Below are positions 25,936 to 34,931 of a DNA stretch of 64,000 nucleotides, one piece after another. A program made the translations under genes and the position numbers. Source of the DNA: VHCN01 sp964589935 (GTDB lineage: Bacteria > Verrucomicrobiota > Verrucomicrobiia > Limisphaerales > VHCN01); the NCBI GenBank assembly GCA_964589935.1, contig CAZPVD010000001.1:1-64000 (forward strand), in the 5' to 3' direction. Under the pieces are notes generated by a model. That model did not search any database, was not told where the DNA came from, and saw only the letters and a program-made list of their open reading frames with translations. Each line of letters opens with the position of its first letter. Position 1 is the stretch's first letter.

Positions 25936-27669
25936 ATGAAACGCCGATTCCATTTGCTGCTGGCCTGTTTGCTCCCGTTGAACTTTCTCGTCCCGTCGCG
26001 CGCGGCGGAATCGAGACCGAACATCCTTATCATTCTCGCCGACGACCTTGGCTTCTCGGATCTCGGCTGTTACGGCGGCGAAATCCGCACGCCGAATCTC
26101 GACGCGCTCGCCGCGGGCGGGCTGCGTTTCACGCAATTTTATAACTGCACGCGTTGCTGCCCGTCGCGCGCGTCGCTGCTCACGGGGCTTTATCCGCATC
26201 AAGCCGGCATCGGCCTGATGACCTCCGACCGCGCGGCGAAGTATCCCGGCGCGGGCGACCAGGGCGAAGCGTTTCCCGGCTATCGCGGCGCGCTCAACGC
26301 GGGCTGCGTGACCATCGCGCAGGTGCTCAAGCCCGCCGGTTATCGCACCGGCGCGCTCGGCAAATGGCACGTGGGCGACCGCGAATTGCCGACGAAGCGC
26401 GGCTTCGATGAGTTCTACGGTTTTGTGAGTGGTTACGCGGTGGACTCGTGGGAGCCGCGCATGATGACGCGCCTGCCGGAAGGCAAACCGGAGCGCGCCT
26501 ACAAGCCCGGCGAGTTTTTCGCGACCGATGCGATCACCGATCACGCGCTGGATTTTCTCGCGGACTTCCGCAAGGGCGCCGGCGCGCCGTGGTTTCTCTA
26601 CGTCGCGTATCAGGCGGCGCACTTTCCGCTCGCCTCGCGCAAGGACGACATGACGGGCTACGCGGAAATCTACGCGCAGGGCTGGGACAAAATCCGCGAG
26701 CAACGCCTCGCGCGGCAGAAGAAGCTCGGCCTCGTGCCCGAATCCACCAGTCTCACGCCGCGCAGCAAAATCCCGCATCCTGTCGCGTCGAAGCGCCTCG
26801 GCTCGATGACCGAGGACGGCATTAATCCCGCGTGGGATTCGCTGCCCGCCGACCGCCGCGCCGACGTCGCGCAGCGCATGGCCGTCTATGCTGGCATGGT
26901 CACGGGCATGGACCGCAACATCGGACGGCTTGTCGCCGACCTGCGCGCGAGCGGCCAACTCAACAACACGCTCATCTTTTTCCTCAGCGACAACGGCGCG
27001 TGCGCGGAGTGGGAGCCGTTCGGCTTCGAGATGTTACCGACGCCAAATCCGCAGCCCGGCACCGGCCTCAACCAGGGCACGCAGGCATTGCCGAACAAAC
27101 TCTACCGCGGCGATGAACTCGCGAAGATGGGCCAGCCCGGCTCGTTCCCCAGCTACGGCTCCGGCTGGGCCAACGCGTGCAATACGCCGTGGCGGCTCTA
27201 CAAGCACTACGACCACGAAGGCGGCATCAGCACGCCGTTGATCGTTTACTGGCCGGCGCGCGTGAGAGCGAAGGGCGAGTTTCGCGCGCAGATCGGTCAT
27301 CTCGTTGACCTCATGGCGACGTGCGTCGAAGTCGGAGGCGCGAAGTATCCCACCGAATTCGACGGAAACAAAATCCTTCCGCCCGAAGGTAAAAACCTTT
27401 TGCCCGCGTTCGATAATCAGCCGCTCACGCGCGACTTCCTCGCGTGGGAGCACGAGGGCAACCGCGCGTTGCGCGACGCCAATTGGAAGCTCGTCTCGCT
27501 TGCGGGCCAGCCGTGGGAGCTTTACGACTTGTCGCGCGACCGCACGGAGCTGAACGACCTCGCATCGAGCGAACCGAAGCGTGTGACCCGCATGGCCGCA
27601 CAGTGGGACGCGTGGGCGCAGCGCACGCACGTGCTGCCGCGGCCCGGCGAGGGAGGGAAAAAGAAATGA
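25936..27669 (+). CDS. Secreted sulfatase 6 (arylsulfatase AtsA-like, long form)
   Basis: This 577-residue enzyme is the longest sulfatase here. It has a signal peptide (about 1-24), ILADDLGFSDLGCYGG, modification site C-C-P-S-R at residues 74-78, and GALGKWHVGD. A long insertion before FFLSDNGACAEW and the NTPWRLYKHYDHEGG segment resemble the Pseudomonas-type arylsulfatase AtsA. The start at 25936 is chosen for the signal peptide; the upstream extension is unlikely. Its stop overlaps the start of sulfatase 7 (ATGA). Confidence 0.92.
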   Translation: MKRRFHLLLACLLPLNFLVPSRAAESRPNILIILADDLGFSDLGCYGGEIRTPNLDALAAGGLRFTQFYNCTRCCPSRASLLTGLYPHQAGIGLMTSDRAAKYPGAGDQGEAFPGYRGALNAGCVTIAQVLKPAGYRTGALGKWHVGDRELPTKRGFDEFYGFVSGYAVDSWEPRMMTRLPEGKPERAYKPGEFFATDAITDHALDFLADFRKGAGAPWFLYVAYQAAHFPLASRKDDMTGYAEIYAQGWDKIREQRLARQKKLGLVPESTSLTPRSKIPHPVASKRLGSMTEDGINPAWDSLPADRRADVAQRMAVYAGMVTGMDRNIGRLVADLRASGQLNNTLIFFLSDNGACAEWEPFGFEMLPTPNPQPGTGLNQGTQALPNKLYRGDELAKMGQPGSFPSYGSGWANACNTPWRLYKHYDHEGGISTPLIVYWPARVRAKGEFRAQIGHLVDLMATCVEVGGAKYPTEFDGNKILPPEGKNLLPAFDNQPLTRDFLAWEHEGNRALRDANWKLVSLAGQPWELYDLSRDRTELNDLASSEPKRVTRMAAQWDAWAQRTHVLPRPGEGGKKK

Positions 27670-29282
27670 ACCCTGTTAAACTGAACCGAAATTGTCGCGG
27701 GCTCTCGCTGATTCTTGCCGCGTGCTTTCTGGTTCGACTCCTCGGCTTCGTGGCGATGGCGGCGCAGCCGAACATTGTGCTCATCCTCGCGGACGACCTC
27801 GGCTACGGCGACCTCGGCTGTTACAACAAGAACTCGAAGATTCCCACGCCGCACCTGGACAAGCTCGCGGCCGAGGGGATGCGCTTCACCGACGCGCACG
27901 CGCCGACCTCGGTGTGTTCGCCGACACGCTACGCGATTCTCACTGGCCGCTACGCGTGGCGCTCGCGGTTGCAGCGCGGCGTGCTCGGTCCGTGGGATAA
28001 GCCGCTCATCGCCGCCGACCGGCTCACCGTCGCGTCGCTGCTCAAGCAGCACGGCTACACGACCGCGTGCATCGGCAAGTGGCACCTCGGCTGGACGTGG
28101 CCGACGAAGGATGGCGCGCCGCCGTCGAGCGCGACGAACCGCCTGAGCAACGTGGACTTCACGCGACCCGTTGCCGACGGCCCGACCACGCGCGGCTTCG
28201 ATTATTACTTCGGCACCGACGTTCCGAACTATCCGCCGTATTGCTTCGTCGAGAATGACCGCACCGTCGGCCTCCCCAGCGTGCCGGATGCAGGCCGCGA
28301 GGAGTTGTTCAACCGCCCAGGTCCGATGCTGCCGGGCTGGAAGCTGGTGAACATTTTGCCCGAACTCACGAAGCGCGCGGTGAAGTTCGTCGAGGATTCC
28401 GCGAAGTCCGGCAAGCCGTTCTTTCTCTATTTCCCGCTCACATCGCCGCATTACCCGGTCGTGCCCGCGCCGGAGTTCAAGGGCAAAAGCGGCGCAGGCG
28501 ACTACGGCGATTTTGTCGTGCAGACCGACTGGACGGCGGGGCAGGTGCTGGACGCGCTTGCGCGCAGCGGCGTGGCGGACAACACGCTCGTCATCTTCAC
28601 CAGCGACAACGGTCCGGAGGTCGTCGAGATCAAGCCCGGCGCCTACGACCGCGCGCAACAGTATCAGCATTATAGCATGGGCGAGCTGCGCGGCGTGAAA
28701 CGCGACGCATGGGAGGGCGGGCATCGCGTGCCGTTCATCGCGCGCTGGCCGGGCAAGATCAAGGCCGGCGCGGTCAACGGCGAGACGATCTGCCACGTGG
28801 ACTTCATGGCGACGGTCGCGGCGATTCTCGGCGCGAAACTTCCCGACGGCGCCGCGCCGGACAGCTTCAACCTGCTGCCCGTGTTGCTCGGGGAAAAACT
28901 CGCGAAGCCCGTGCGCGAGGCGACGGTTCATCACGCTGCTTCGGGGAAGTTTGCGATCCGCAAGGGCGACTGGGTTTTGATTGATGCGCCGACCGGCGAC
29001 GACAACGGCGCGAAAGGCGAACCGCAATGGCTCAAGGAACAGCGCGGCTACGTGAAGCACGACCAGCCCGGCGAGTTGTTCAACGTGCGCGAGGATTTGA
29101 GCGAGCGGCGCAACCATTTCGCCGGGCAGCCGGACACGGTGCGCGCGTTGAAGGAGTTGCTTGAAAAATACAAGCGTGACGGACGCAGCACGCCGGGCGC
29201 GCCGCAAAAGAACGACGTTCCCATCGGCAGCGGCCTTCCCGCCGGCGTAGGCAAGGCGAAGAAGACAGTGCTCAACGAGTGA
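27666..29282 (+). CDS. Secreted sulfatase 7 (Cys-type)
   Basis: This 538-residue sulfatase has a leader of about 33 residues, ILADDLGYGDLGCYN, and modification site C-S-P-T-R at residues 84-88. CIGKWHLGW and FTSDNGPEV are present. It resembles sulfatase 8 and sulfatase 9, which share the RY after the site and the TxASLxKxxGYxT segment. Its start overlaps the sulfatase 6 stop, so the ATG at 27666 is preferred over upstream in-frame codons. Confidence 0.92.
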   Translation: MNPVKLNRNCRGLSLILAACFLVRLLGFVAMAAQPNIVLILADDLGYGDLGCYNKNSKIPTPHLDKLAAEGMRFTDAHAPTSVCSPTRYAILTGRYAWRSRLQRGVLGPWDKPLIAADRLTVASLLKQHGYTTACIGKWHLGWTWPTKDGAPPSSATNRLSNVDFTRPVADGPTTRGFDYYFGTDVPNYPPYCFVENDRTVGLPSVPDAGREELFNRPGPMLPGWKLVNILPELTKRAVKFVEDSAKSGKPFFLYFPLTSPHYPVVPAPEFKGKSGAGDYGDFVVQTDWTAGQVLDALARSGVADNTLVIFTSDNGPEVVEIKPGAYDRAQQYQHYSMGELRGVKRDAWEGGHRVPFIARWPGKIKAGAVNGETICHVDFMATVAAILGAKLPDGAAPDSFNLLPVLLGEKLAKPVREATVHHAASGKFAIRKGDWVLIDAPTGDDNGAKGEPQWLKEQRGYVKHDQPGELFNVREDLSERRNHFAGQPDTVRALKELLEKYKRDGRSTPGAPQKNDVPIGSGLPAGVGKAKKTVLNE

Positions 29283-29326
29283 AACCTTTTCCCTGCGAAC
29301 CAAATCAGAAGCCACATCATCCATTT

Positions 29327-30295
29327 ATGAAATCACGCATCGCCGCCCTTTGTGTTCTTGGATTGTTCAGCACCCACACGTCTGCCGCGGACGCGCCGGC
29401 GAAGAAGGCCGCGCTGCCGAAGGTCAAGCCCACGCTCGCCAACGTCGCCTACGGCACGCACGAGCGGCAGGTGCTCGATTTTTACAAGGCCGAGTCGGAC
29501 AAGTCCACGCCGCTGCTGTTCTTCATCCACGGCGGCGGCTGGGTCGCGGGCGACAAGAGCGGCGTGAGCGTCGGGCCGTATCTCGCGGCGGGCATCTCGG
29601 TCGTCTCGATCAACTACCGCTATTCGTGGCAGGCGCAGCTTGCGGGCGCGAAGCCGCCGGTCGAATGGCCCCTGCACGACGCGGCACGCGCGCTGCAGTT
29701 CGTCCGCAGCAAAGCCGCCGAGTGGAACATTGACAAGCAGCGCATTGGCGCGAGCGGCGGCAGCGCGGGCGCGTGCTCGTCGCTTTGGCTGGCGTTTCAC
29801 AACGACATGGCCGACCCCAAGAGCGGCGATCCCGTCGCGCGTGAGTCCACGCGGCTCTGGTGCGCCGCGGTCGTCGGTGCGCAGACTTCGCTCGACCCGG
29901 CGCAGTTGAAGGAGTGGACACCGAACAGCCGTTACGGCGGACACGCATTCGGCTTCATGGACCCGAATGATTTGAAATCGCGCGACACGCGCTTCGCCGA
30001 ATTTCTCGCGCATCGCGATGAAGTGTTGCCATGGATCAAGGAGTATTCGCCGTTCGAGCACGTCACCGCCGACGATCCGCCGGTTTATCTCATCTACTCC
30101 GCGCCGCCCGCACTCGGGCAGGAGCAGAAGGACCCGACGCACACGGCGAACTACGGTGTGAAGCTTCAGGAGAAGTGCAGGCAAATCGGCGTTGAATGCG
30201 AACTCGTCTACCCCGGCGCGCCCGACGTGAAGCATCCGAAAGTGGAGGATTATCTCATCGAAAGACTCAAGGCTTCGTCGGCGAAGAAGAACTGA
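29327..30295 (+). CDS. Secreted alpha/beta hydrolase (esterase), BD-FAE/carboxylesterase type
   Basis: This 322-residue protein has a signal peptide (about 1-21), the oxyanion-hole motif FFIHGGGW and a nucleophile elbow GASGGSAG. The conserved APDVKHPK near the C-terminus probably supplies the catalytic His. The family includes carbohydrate and feruloyl esterases. A GTG at 29279 overlapping the sulfatase 7 stop is an alternative start, but the ATG at 29327 sits directly before the signal peptide. It is followed two bases later by a second esterase. Confidence 0.88.
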   Translation: MKSRIAALCVLGLFSTHTSAADAPAKKAALPKVKPTLANVAYGTHERQVLDFYKAESDKSTPLLFFIHGGGWVAGDKSGVSVGPYLAAGISVVSINYRYSWQAQLAGAKPPVEWPLHDAARALQFVRSKAAEWNIDKQRIGASGGSAGACSSLWLAFHNDMADPKSGDPVARESTRLWCAAVVGAQTSLDPAQLKEWTPNSRYGGHAFGFMDPNDLKSRDTRFAEFLAHRDEVLPWIKEYSPFEHVTADDPPVYLIYSAPPALGQEQKDPTHTANYGVKLQEKCRQIGVECELVYPGAPDVKHPKVEDYLIERLKASSAKKN

Positions 30296-30297
30296 AC

Positions 30298-31185
30298 ATG
30301 AAACCATTCCTCGCGAAAGTCTGCGCCCTCTCCGTCCTCTGCGGTTCAACTCTCGCCGCAGGTGAACCGCTCACGCTCAAGCTCTGGCCTGACGGCGCGC
30401 CGGGCGCGATGCAGCCGAAGTCCGAGGCGACGGCGAAGCTGATCAAATCCTACGGCGGCACCAACGCCAACCGCATCAGCGACGTGACCGACCCGACCAT
30501 CACGGTGTTTCGCCCGGAGAAGCCCAACGGCGCGGCGGTGGTCGTCGCGCCAGGCGGCGGCTTCATGTTTCTTTCGTATGCCCATGAAGGCATACAAGTT
30601 TGCGAGTGGCTCAACTCGCTCGGCGTCACGGCGGTGCTGCTGAAATACCGCACGCCGACGCGCGACGAGAAGGAGATGTTCACGCTGCCCGTGCAGGACG
30701 CGCAGCGCGCCATCGGCCTTGTGCGGCATCACGCGGCGGAGTGGGGCGTTGATCCCAAGCGCGTCGGGCTGCTCGGTTTTTCCGCGGGCGGCAACCTCGC
30801 CGGCCACGCGGCGTGGGATCGCACGCTGCGCACATATTCGCAGAAGCCGGAGCTGGACGACCCGCGCGGGCCGGATTTCCTCGTGTTCATCTACGGCGGC
30901 GGATTTCTCGACAAGGACGACAAATCAAAGATCCGCGAAGGCTTCGGCGTGCCGGCCGATGCGCCGCCGGCGTTCTTCCTCGTCGCGCACAATGACGGCA
31001 ACAATCCCGTCGAGGCCGCGATGCTTTACCTCGAATACAAGAAGCACAATCTTCCGGCCGAACTGCACATCTGCACCAAGGGCGGCCACGGCTTCGGCAT
31101 GAGGAAGGACAAAAATCCGATCAACGACTGGCCCGCGCGCTGCGGCGAGTGGATGAAGAGCATGGGTTTTCTCGATGCAAAATAA
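30298..31185 (+). CDS. Secreted alpha/beta hydrolase (acetylxylan-esterase-like)
   Basis: This 295-residue protein has a signal peptide (about 1-20), an oxyanion motif VAPGGGF, nucleophile elbow GFSAGGN and C-terminal GGHGFGM with the probable catalytic His. The opening LWPDGAPGA is typical of exported esterase/lipase-type hydrolases next to glycan-degrading enzymes. It may remove acyl groups from the same polysaccharide the sulfatases act on, which is inference. The start at 30298 follows the previous stop by two bases. Confidence 0.88.
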   Translation: MKPFLAKVCALSVLCGSTLAAGEPLTLKLWPDGAPGAMQPKSEATAKLIKSYGGTNANRISDVTDPTITVFRPEKPNGAAVVVAPGGGFMFLSYAHEGIQVCEWLNSLGVTAVLLKYRTPTRDEKEMFTLPVQDAQRAIGLVRHHAAEWGVDPKRVGLLGFSAGGNLAGHAAWDRTLRTYSQKPELDDPRGPDFLVFIYGGGFLDKDDKSKIREGFGVPADAPPAFFLVAHNDGNNPVEAAMLYLEYKKHNLPAELHICTKGGHGFGMRKDKNPINDWPARCGEWMKSMGFLDAK

Positions 31186-31209
31186 CGGCGTCCGCAAAAG
31201 GCTTTGAAC

Positions 31210-32679
31210 ATGAAACAGATCCTCGCTCTTGTCACGCTGGCGGCATTCACGTGTGGCAACTCGTTCGCCGTCGAACCGAAACCCAACATCATCGTCATCC
31301 TCAGCGACGACTACGGCTGGGGCAGCGCGGCCTGTTTCGGCGCGAAGGATTTGAAGACGCCAAACCTCGACCGGCTGGCGCGCGAGGGTCGGCGCTTCAC
31401 GCACGCCTATGCGCCCGGCTCGGTGTGCTCGCCTACGCGCTACGGGCTGATGACGGGCCGCTACTACTGGCGCACGAGCGTGAAGGACGGCGAAGTGCTC
31501 CCCGGCAACGCGCCGCTGCACATCGAGCCGACGCGGCTCACGCTTGCGTCGTTGTGCAAGTCGCATGGCTACACGACCGGCGCTTTCGGCAAGTGGCATC
31601 TTGGCTTGCAAGCGGGGCCGGGCAAGACCGATTGGAACAACCCGCTCGCGCCCGGCCCGCTCGCGGTGGGCTTTGATTACTTCTACGGACTCGCGGCGAA
31701 TCCGTGGAACGGCCCGCACACCTTCATTGAGAACGAAAAACTTCTAGGCCGCATCCCCGGTCAGCTCGTCGCCATCACGGGACAGCGCGAAGAGGCCACG
31801 ACCACCGGCATCCTCAAGCCCTACGAAGTGGACCACATCATGGAAACGCTCACGGCGAAGGTGACCGGCTGGCTCGAAGAAAACCGCAACAAGCCGTTCT
31901 TTCTCTACTTTGCGCCGAACGCGGTTCACGAGCCGGTCGCGCCGAACCCGAAGTTCAACGGCAGCCCTTACGGCAAATACGGCGACTTCATCCACGAACT
32001 CGACTGGTCCGTGGGTCAGGTGCTCGACACGCTCGACCGGCTTAAGCTCGCGGACAACACCCTGCTCATCTTCACGAGTGACAACGGCGGCGTCGTCAAC
32101 CGCGGCAACGCGAATGCATCGAAGGCGATGGACGCCGGCCTCGCCATCAACGGCCCGCTCAAGGGCGGCAAGCACAGCGAATGGGAGGGCGGCTTTCGCG
32201 AGCCGTTCCTGGTGCGCTGGCCCGGCAAAGTTCCCGCCAACACCGTCAGCGAGCAGGTGATTTGCCTCACGGACATGCTCGCGACGCTTGCGCACGTGCT
32301 CAACGCGCCGCTGTCGAACGGGAATGCCGAGGATAGCTTCGACGTGCTGCGCGCCTTTACCGAGGCGAAGACCGGCCCGCCCGTGCGCAACCACGTCATT
32401 CTTCAGGCCGCCGACGCCACCTACGACATCCGCGCGGGCGACTGGAAGCTCATCGAGCGAGTGGACGCGCCGAAGTTCGAGCCTCGCAACCGTAACGCCG
32501 AGGCGAAGGCCGCGAAGAAAAAGAAAAACGCGCCGCAACACGACGAGCTATTCAACCTCACCGCCGACCCTGCTGAGACGAAGGACGTGAGCGCGGAGAA
32601 CAAGGAACTCGTCGCGAAACTGCGCAAGCTACTCGCCGACGCGCGCGACCGCGGCTTCACGCGGCCCGGAGCCAATTGA
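31210..32679 (+). CDS. Secreted sulfatase 8 (Cys-type)
   Basis: This 489-residue sulfatase has a signal peptide (about 1-20), VILSDDYGWGSAACFG and modification site C-S-P-T-R at residues 73-77. GAFGKWHLGL and FTSDNGGVVNRG are present. It ends the second gene run and converges with the unrelated minus-strand gene at 32689, nine bases away. A TTG at 31204 is a weaker alternative start. Confidence 0.92.
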   Translation: MKQILALVTLAAFTCGNSFAVEPKPNIIVILSDDYGWGSAACFGAKDLKTPNLDRLAREGRRFTHAYAPGSVCSPTRYGLMTGRYYWRTSVKDGEVLPGNAPLHIEPTRLTLASLCKSHGYTTGAFGKWHLGLQAGPGKTDWNNPLAPGPLAVGFDYFYGLAANPWNGPHTFIENEKLLGRIPGQLVAITGQREEATTTGILKPYEVDHIMETLTAKVTGWLEENRNKPFFLYFAPNAVHEPVAPNPKFNGSPYGKYGDFIHELDWSVGQVLDTLDRLKLADNTLLIFTSDNGGVVNRGNANASKAMDAGLAINGPLKGGKHSEWEGGFREPFLVRWPGKVPANTVSEQVICLTDMLATLAHVLNAPLSNGNAEDSFDVLRAFTEAKTGPPVRNHVILQAADATYDIRAGDWKLIERVDAPKFEPRNRNAEAKAAKKKKNAPQHDELFNLTADPAETKDVSAENKELVAKLRKLLADARDRGFTRPGAN

Positions 32680-32688
32680 CCGTGCCGC

Positions 32689-33408
32689 CTACTGCATCCG
32701 GCGGTCGAGCTTCTCAAGTTTCTTTACACGACCCTCGATTTCCTTTTGGAGTGATTTCATGAGCTTCTCGGACTTCTCCGGGTCGTTGGCGTATTGCTCC
32801 AGCTTGCGCTCGTATTTGCCGAGGACATAGTCGCGCATTTCCTCGGGGCTGGCTGATTTCGGGTCCGGTTTGTGGACGACCATCCGGCCTGGCGGCGGTG
32901 CCGTGGTCGGCTGAAAGTCATCGGGCAGTTCGCCAAGCTGCCACTCGCCCTGGTCCTCACGACGGAACTGCATCCGCATCGGCAGGCGCAGTTCCTGAAC
33001 GCCGGCCTTGAGTGTGACGCGGTCGTGTTCGATGGCGCCAACGGTGAAACTGCCAAGGGTGTCGCCGCGTTGCGCGGCTTTGCGATACATCGCGCTTGTG
33101 CCATCAAAGAATGCCACTGCGCCGCGCTCGGAACTCATCGTGCCCAGCAACGCGAATGCCTCGATCCGCGGCGGCCGCGGCGGCTTGGACGCGGACTCGG
33201 CTGTGGATGCGGGGCTCCGGTTTGCGTTGAAGACATTTCGCTGCGTGATGATGGCAAACTCCTTGAAGCCCTCCTCCGCTTTCACGGACCCGCCCTTCGG
33301 GGGTTTTGTTGAGGATTTCTTGCTTGCACCAACCGCTGGCAACACTGCCAGAACAATCGCCACCAGCCACACACCTGAGAGGAAGGTGCTGGGGCGTGGC
33401 CTGATCAC
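32689..33408 (-). CDS. Membrane-anchored protein, weakly GspC/PilP-like
   Basis: This protein of about 239 residues has one N-terminal hydrophobic segment (residues 9-28). A middle region reads FAIITQRNVFN, then FALLGTMSSERGAVAFFDG, then RKAAQRGDTLGSFTVGAI. That order resembles the small beta domain of type II secretion GspC or pilus PilP proteins. The C-terminus (about 165-239) is charged and likely coiled coil, with KLMKSLQKEIEGRVKKLEKL. No other secretion genes adjoin. The start is uncertain between GTG 33408 and TTG 33432. It is the only minus-strand gene inside the sulfatase island. Confidence 0.65.
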   Translation of the reverse strand: MIRPRPSTFLSGVWLVAIVLAVLPAVGASKKSSTKPPKGGSVKAEEGFKEFAIITQRNVFNANRSPASTAESASKPPRPPRIEAFALLGTMSSERGAVAFFDGTSAMYRKAAQRGDTLGSFTVGAIEHDRVTLKAGVQELRLPMRMQFRREDQGEWQLGELPDDFQPTTAPPPGRMVVHKPDPKSASPEEMRDYVLGKYERKLEQYANDPEKSEKLMKSLQKEIEGRVKKLEKLDRRMQ

Positions 33409-33546
33409 TGGCGAATGAACTTTGACTTGCAACGTCTGCTGGACGGCGGACGCGGCCGGAAAGTTTCAGTCATTTGCTAGTTGGAGCGGCGTATCAACTC
33501 CCTCGCCGCATTGCGTTCTCCCGCCGCCGATGCTAATACTCGCCCT

Positions 33547-34883
33547 GTGATCCACCGGTTGGCTTGGGCGCTCGTTGGGCTGCTGGCGTTGGCGCCGCCT
33601 GCATTTGCCGCCCACGCGGCGGCGCCTGAGCGGCTGCGGCTCATCGTCGAGACTGACGCGGGCGGTGACCCCGACGACGAGCAGTCGCTCGTGCGCTTCC
33701 TCGTTTATGCGAACGAGTGGGACATCGAGGGCATCATCGCGAACCGGCCGGTCGCGCGGCCGGGTGAGAACAAAAATCCAGAACGCACCGGCCTCGGCAT
33801 CGTGCGTGCGATGGTGCGCGCCTACGGCGAATGTCAGCCGAATCTCGCGAAACACGACGCGCGTTTTCCCCGGCGGAGCAATTGCTCGCGCGCACGGTTG
33901 CCGGTTACGATGATGTGGACGACGGCGTGCAGTTTGTGTTGCGCGCGGTGGATTCGGCGGACCCGCGGCCAGTGTGGTTCTTGAACTGGGGCACGGACAA
34001 CGGCGCGGCCGAGAGCTGTCTCAAGCGCGCACTCGACCGCGTGCTGCGCGAGCGCGGCCCAGATGGCTACGCAAAGCTCAAAGACCGCATCCGCCTGAGT
34101 TCCTACGACAAGTTCGGCGCGCACACGACGAACATCGCGCCGCCGTTCAAGCTGTGGGTGGACACCTTTCATCCTGAGGTGGATCGCCGCCGCTGGTATC
34201 ACCGATTTTCCGCGCTCACCGCGACGGCGGGCGGTTTCGACATCGGGCGCGACGTGCGCGCCGGCCACGGCCCGCTCGGCTCGATGTATCCGACGAACAC
34301 GACGCACCGGCAGAAAGAGGGCGACTCGATGACCTTCCTCTACCTCGTGCCGACCGGCATGAACCATCCGGAAGAGCCGACGTGGGGAAGTTGGGCGGGC
34401 CGCTACGGGCTGAACACAAATTATCCCGGCCGGAATTATTTCTGGGCAAACGTCAGCGACTCGTGGAACGGAACGACGCATCGCGACAACACGCTCGCGC
34501 GCTGGGCCGCCGACTTGCAGAACGATTTCCGTGCCCGCATGGACTGGTGTGTAAAGCCCTTTGCCGAGGCAAACCACGCTCCTGTTGCGAAAGTGAAAGG
34601 CGAACTCAAGCGCACCGTTCGCAGCGGCGAGAAAGTCATCCTCGACGCTAGCGAATCCTCCGACCCGGATGGACAGCGGCTCAAATTCGAGTGGTTCATC
34701 TACCACGAGGCCGGCACGTGCCGCGCGCCGGTCAACATCGAGGACGCAAGCTCGTCTGTCGCGAGCTTCGTTTTGCCTCGTATTGAAACAGAGCAATCTC
34801 TCCACGTCATCCTGCGCGTGAGTGACGACGGCACACCGCCGCTTGCACGTTACCAGCGCGTCGTCGTTGTCATTCGGCCGTGA
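33547..34883 (+). pseudogene. DUF1593 / Sde182-type nucleoside-hydrolase-like protein, frameshifted
   Basis: Two overlapping frames encode consecutive parts of one protein. The first frame, from GTG 33547, gives a signal peptide and LRLIVETDAGGDPDDEQSL with the nucleoside-hydrolase-like Asp cluster. The second frame resumes at AEQLLARTVAGYDDVDDG, continues through FLNWGTDNGAAES, and ends in a PKD-like Sde182 C-terminal domain (APVAKVKGELKRTV to the end). The break falls at the run GTTTTCCCC (33863-33871). One missing base there restores a full-length protein of about 445 residues. It may be a sequencing indel, a recent mutation or programmed slippage. It precedes sulfatase 9. Confidence 0.8.
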
Positions 34884-34931
34884 GCGCGATTTCTGTTCAC
34901 GCCGGAGATTCAACACGTTACTAATTCAACC

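Noticed and set aside
27522..29324. A 600-residue minus-strand frame opposite sulfatase 7, and a similar 585-residue frame opposite aconitase at 44874-46631
   Set aside because: These are frames opposite well-supported genes in high-GC DNA, with Arg/His/Ala-rich low-complexity translations and no recognisable domain.
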